From Montifringilla adamsi (taxonomy: Eukaryota; Chordata; Aves; Passeriformes; Passeridae): a DNA stretch of 64,000 nt. A program made the position numbers and the translations under genes. The stretch spans positions 2,024,351-2,088,350 of the forward strand of contig JAGGNK010012892.1 in NCBI GenBank assembly GCA_017590115.1. The letters run 5' to 3'. The notes beneath the pieces are model-generated. The model saw only the letters and a list, made by a program, of their open reading frames with translations, did no database searches and was not told the DNA's origin. Below are positions 63,018-64,000 of this stretch, in pieces; position 1 is the stretch's first letter; the number at the start of each line of letters is the position of its first letter.

Positions 63018-63052
63018 TTAGGTGTTTAGGTGCTTAGGTCTGCATTTAGGTG
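63018..63052 (+). repeat. Degenerate TTAGGTG repeat, four copies
   Basis: TTAGGTG, TTAGGTG, TTAGGTC and TTAGGTG start at 63018, 63026, 63034 and 63046. The spacing (8, 8, 12) and the G-to-T change make it distinct from the telomeric TTAGGG hexamer. Confidence 0.75.
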
Positions 63053-64000
63053 TTTAATAAATGGAGGTTTCATTACCTCCAATCACATGTGGACAAGCCT
63101 TACAAAATATTTCATCAATACTATTAAACCTGAAAATATCCTAATAGGTATGGATACCTAAATTGGCCCTTATATCCTCATGCACTGCGTGAAATGGATT
63201 CAATTAATTAGCTGTTTAAGAAAATTCCAGCTGAATGTTTGAAGGCCTTGCCGTTGAAAAACCCCAACTTGTTAAACCATTTCTTTTCCTTTTTTTCCAC
63301 CTCTTTTCCTGAGTCCTGTGACCCAGACAGGGTTTGAGCCCTTTCGAGTACTCAGCACTGACCGGACATGCCAACAAACCAGGCCATCCCTGCTCCTCCC
63401 GCCAATCCATTCATTATGAGTCTGCCTGTTTCCATTACTAATGATGGGATGGAACGAGTGTGTTTGGGTTTCTTGTAAACATCATCCTAATACCAGACAG
63501 GGAGCCCAAACCATTTGCCTCGAGGTAGATGCTGTGGCATTCTTTTCTGCTCAGGAAATGGAAAGCAGCATTGCTGCACATGCTGGGGTGGATTCCTCCA
63601 CCTACTCCAGTAGGGGAGAATGATAGTGTTTGTATTGAAAATAGACAACATATCTTCCTTCTACTTTATGCTTTGCTTAAACAATGTACCAGACAGTGCT
63701 GGGGTATGCAATTAACACATGTATTTACTACAGAAGAAATGTAAAACAATTCTTGAAGTACTCATCCTGCAAAGGAAATGACCAAAACTAGGTCAGGGTG
63801 AGGAAGCACAGGTTTTGTACAGTTAAGAGTAACACAAATGTTCTTCTTAACTTCATCAGGCTTTGGATCCTGTCAAAGTCATAGGCAAGGCCTTCTTCAT
63901 CTTGGTGCTCTAGCCTTTACCAGATTCACTTTGAATACAGCAGAAGTTGTTTGTTTGACTCATTGTGTTTGTGATCAGATTCTCACAGACCAAAGTTCCT

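Larger units (their letters stand above)
58640..64000. other. Non-coding DNA, no gene recognised
   Basis: No gene, RNA gene or transposon was recognised in the last 5.4 kb. Open frames reach about 106 codons (minus strand, 59383-59703) and otherwise stay below 90. One splice-bounded segment on the minus strand (59608-59673), a tandem duplication (60651), two neighbouring hairpins (62974-63012) and a TTAGGTG repeat (63018-63052) are listed separately. Confidence 0.6.

Noticed and set aside
63018..63052. Interstitial telomeric repeat
   Set aside because: The units are TTAGGTG with 8-12 base spacing, not tandem TTAGGG hexamers.
1..64000. Prokaryotic-type features: operons, ribosome binding sites, CRISPR arrays, insertion sequences
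   Set aside because: There is no gene-dense layout, no regularly spaced direct repeats with unique spacers, and no transposase. The composition and the CR1 tail point to a bird genome.
1..64000. Endogenous retrovirus or other integrated virus
   Set aside because: No paired long terminal repeats, primer-binding site, or gag/pol-like frame was recognised. Short solo LTRs too diverged to see by eye cannot be excluded.

Overview
This window looks like vertebrate nuclear DNA, most likely from a bird. It is AT-rich, CpG-poor, full of short homopolymer tracts, and has no dense gene array. The best taxonomic clue is a short, 5'-truncated CR1 LINE tail at about 28771-28860, ending in the imperfect 8-bp repeat typical of avian CR1 3' ends. 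Such a low density of recognisable interspersed repeats also fits a bird. I cannot name the species or the locus.

I could not recognise a protein-coding gene, rRNA, tRNA or known microRNA on either strand. The longest open frames (about 160, 150 and 130 codons) lie in locally GC-richer patches. They open at TTG, CTG or GTG unless trimmed to an internal ATG, and they show no domain I recognise. The simplest reading is an intergenic stretch or the interior of a very long intron.

Layout. 1-9.6 kb: non-coding, with a 20-bp tandem duplication, a TAGA-like tract and a poly-C run. 9.6-28.7 kb: non-coding, with a perfect 18-bp-arm hairpin at 9673-9710, a 25-A tract, a 22-bp palindrome and a possible MIR-like scrap. 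28.7-40 kb: the CR1 tail, an older CR1/L3-like scrap at 34819-34886, and two short exon-like segments (29467-29513 and 38157/38187-38210). 40-51 kb: non-coding, with A-rich and GTTTT tracts and a 14-bp hairpin. 51-64 kb: the most structured part. It has a 57-nt imperfect hairpin overlapping a splice-bounded segment at 51 kb, a CTCF-like motif at 53.7 kb, tandem duplications, a microRNA-sized hairpin at 58.6 kb, a long pyrimidine tract ending in a splice-acceptor-like TTTTAG, and a cluster of small hairpins beside a TTAGGTG repeat near 63 kb.

I found no convincing new multi-gene system. The items worth checking are the hairpins at 51.1, 58.6 and 9.7 kb and the exon-like segments. Each can be tested with RNA-seq and cross-species alignment. 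Splice-like pairs arise often by chance in 64 kb of vertebrate DNA, so those calls are deliberately low.
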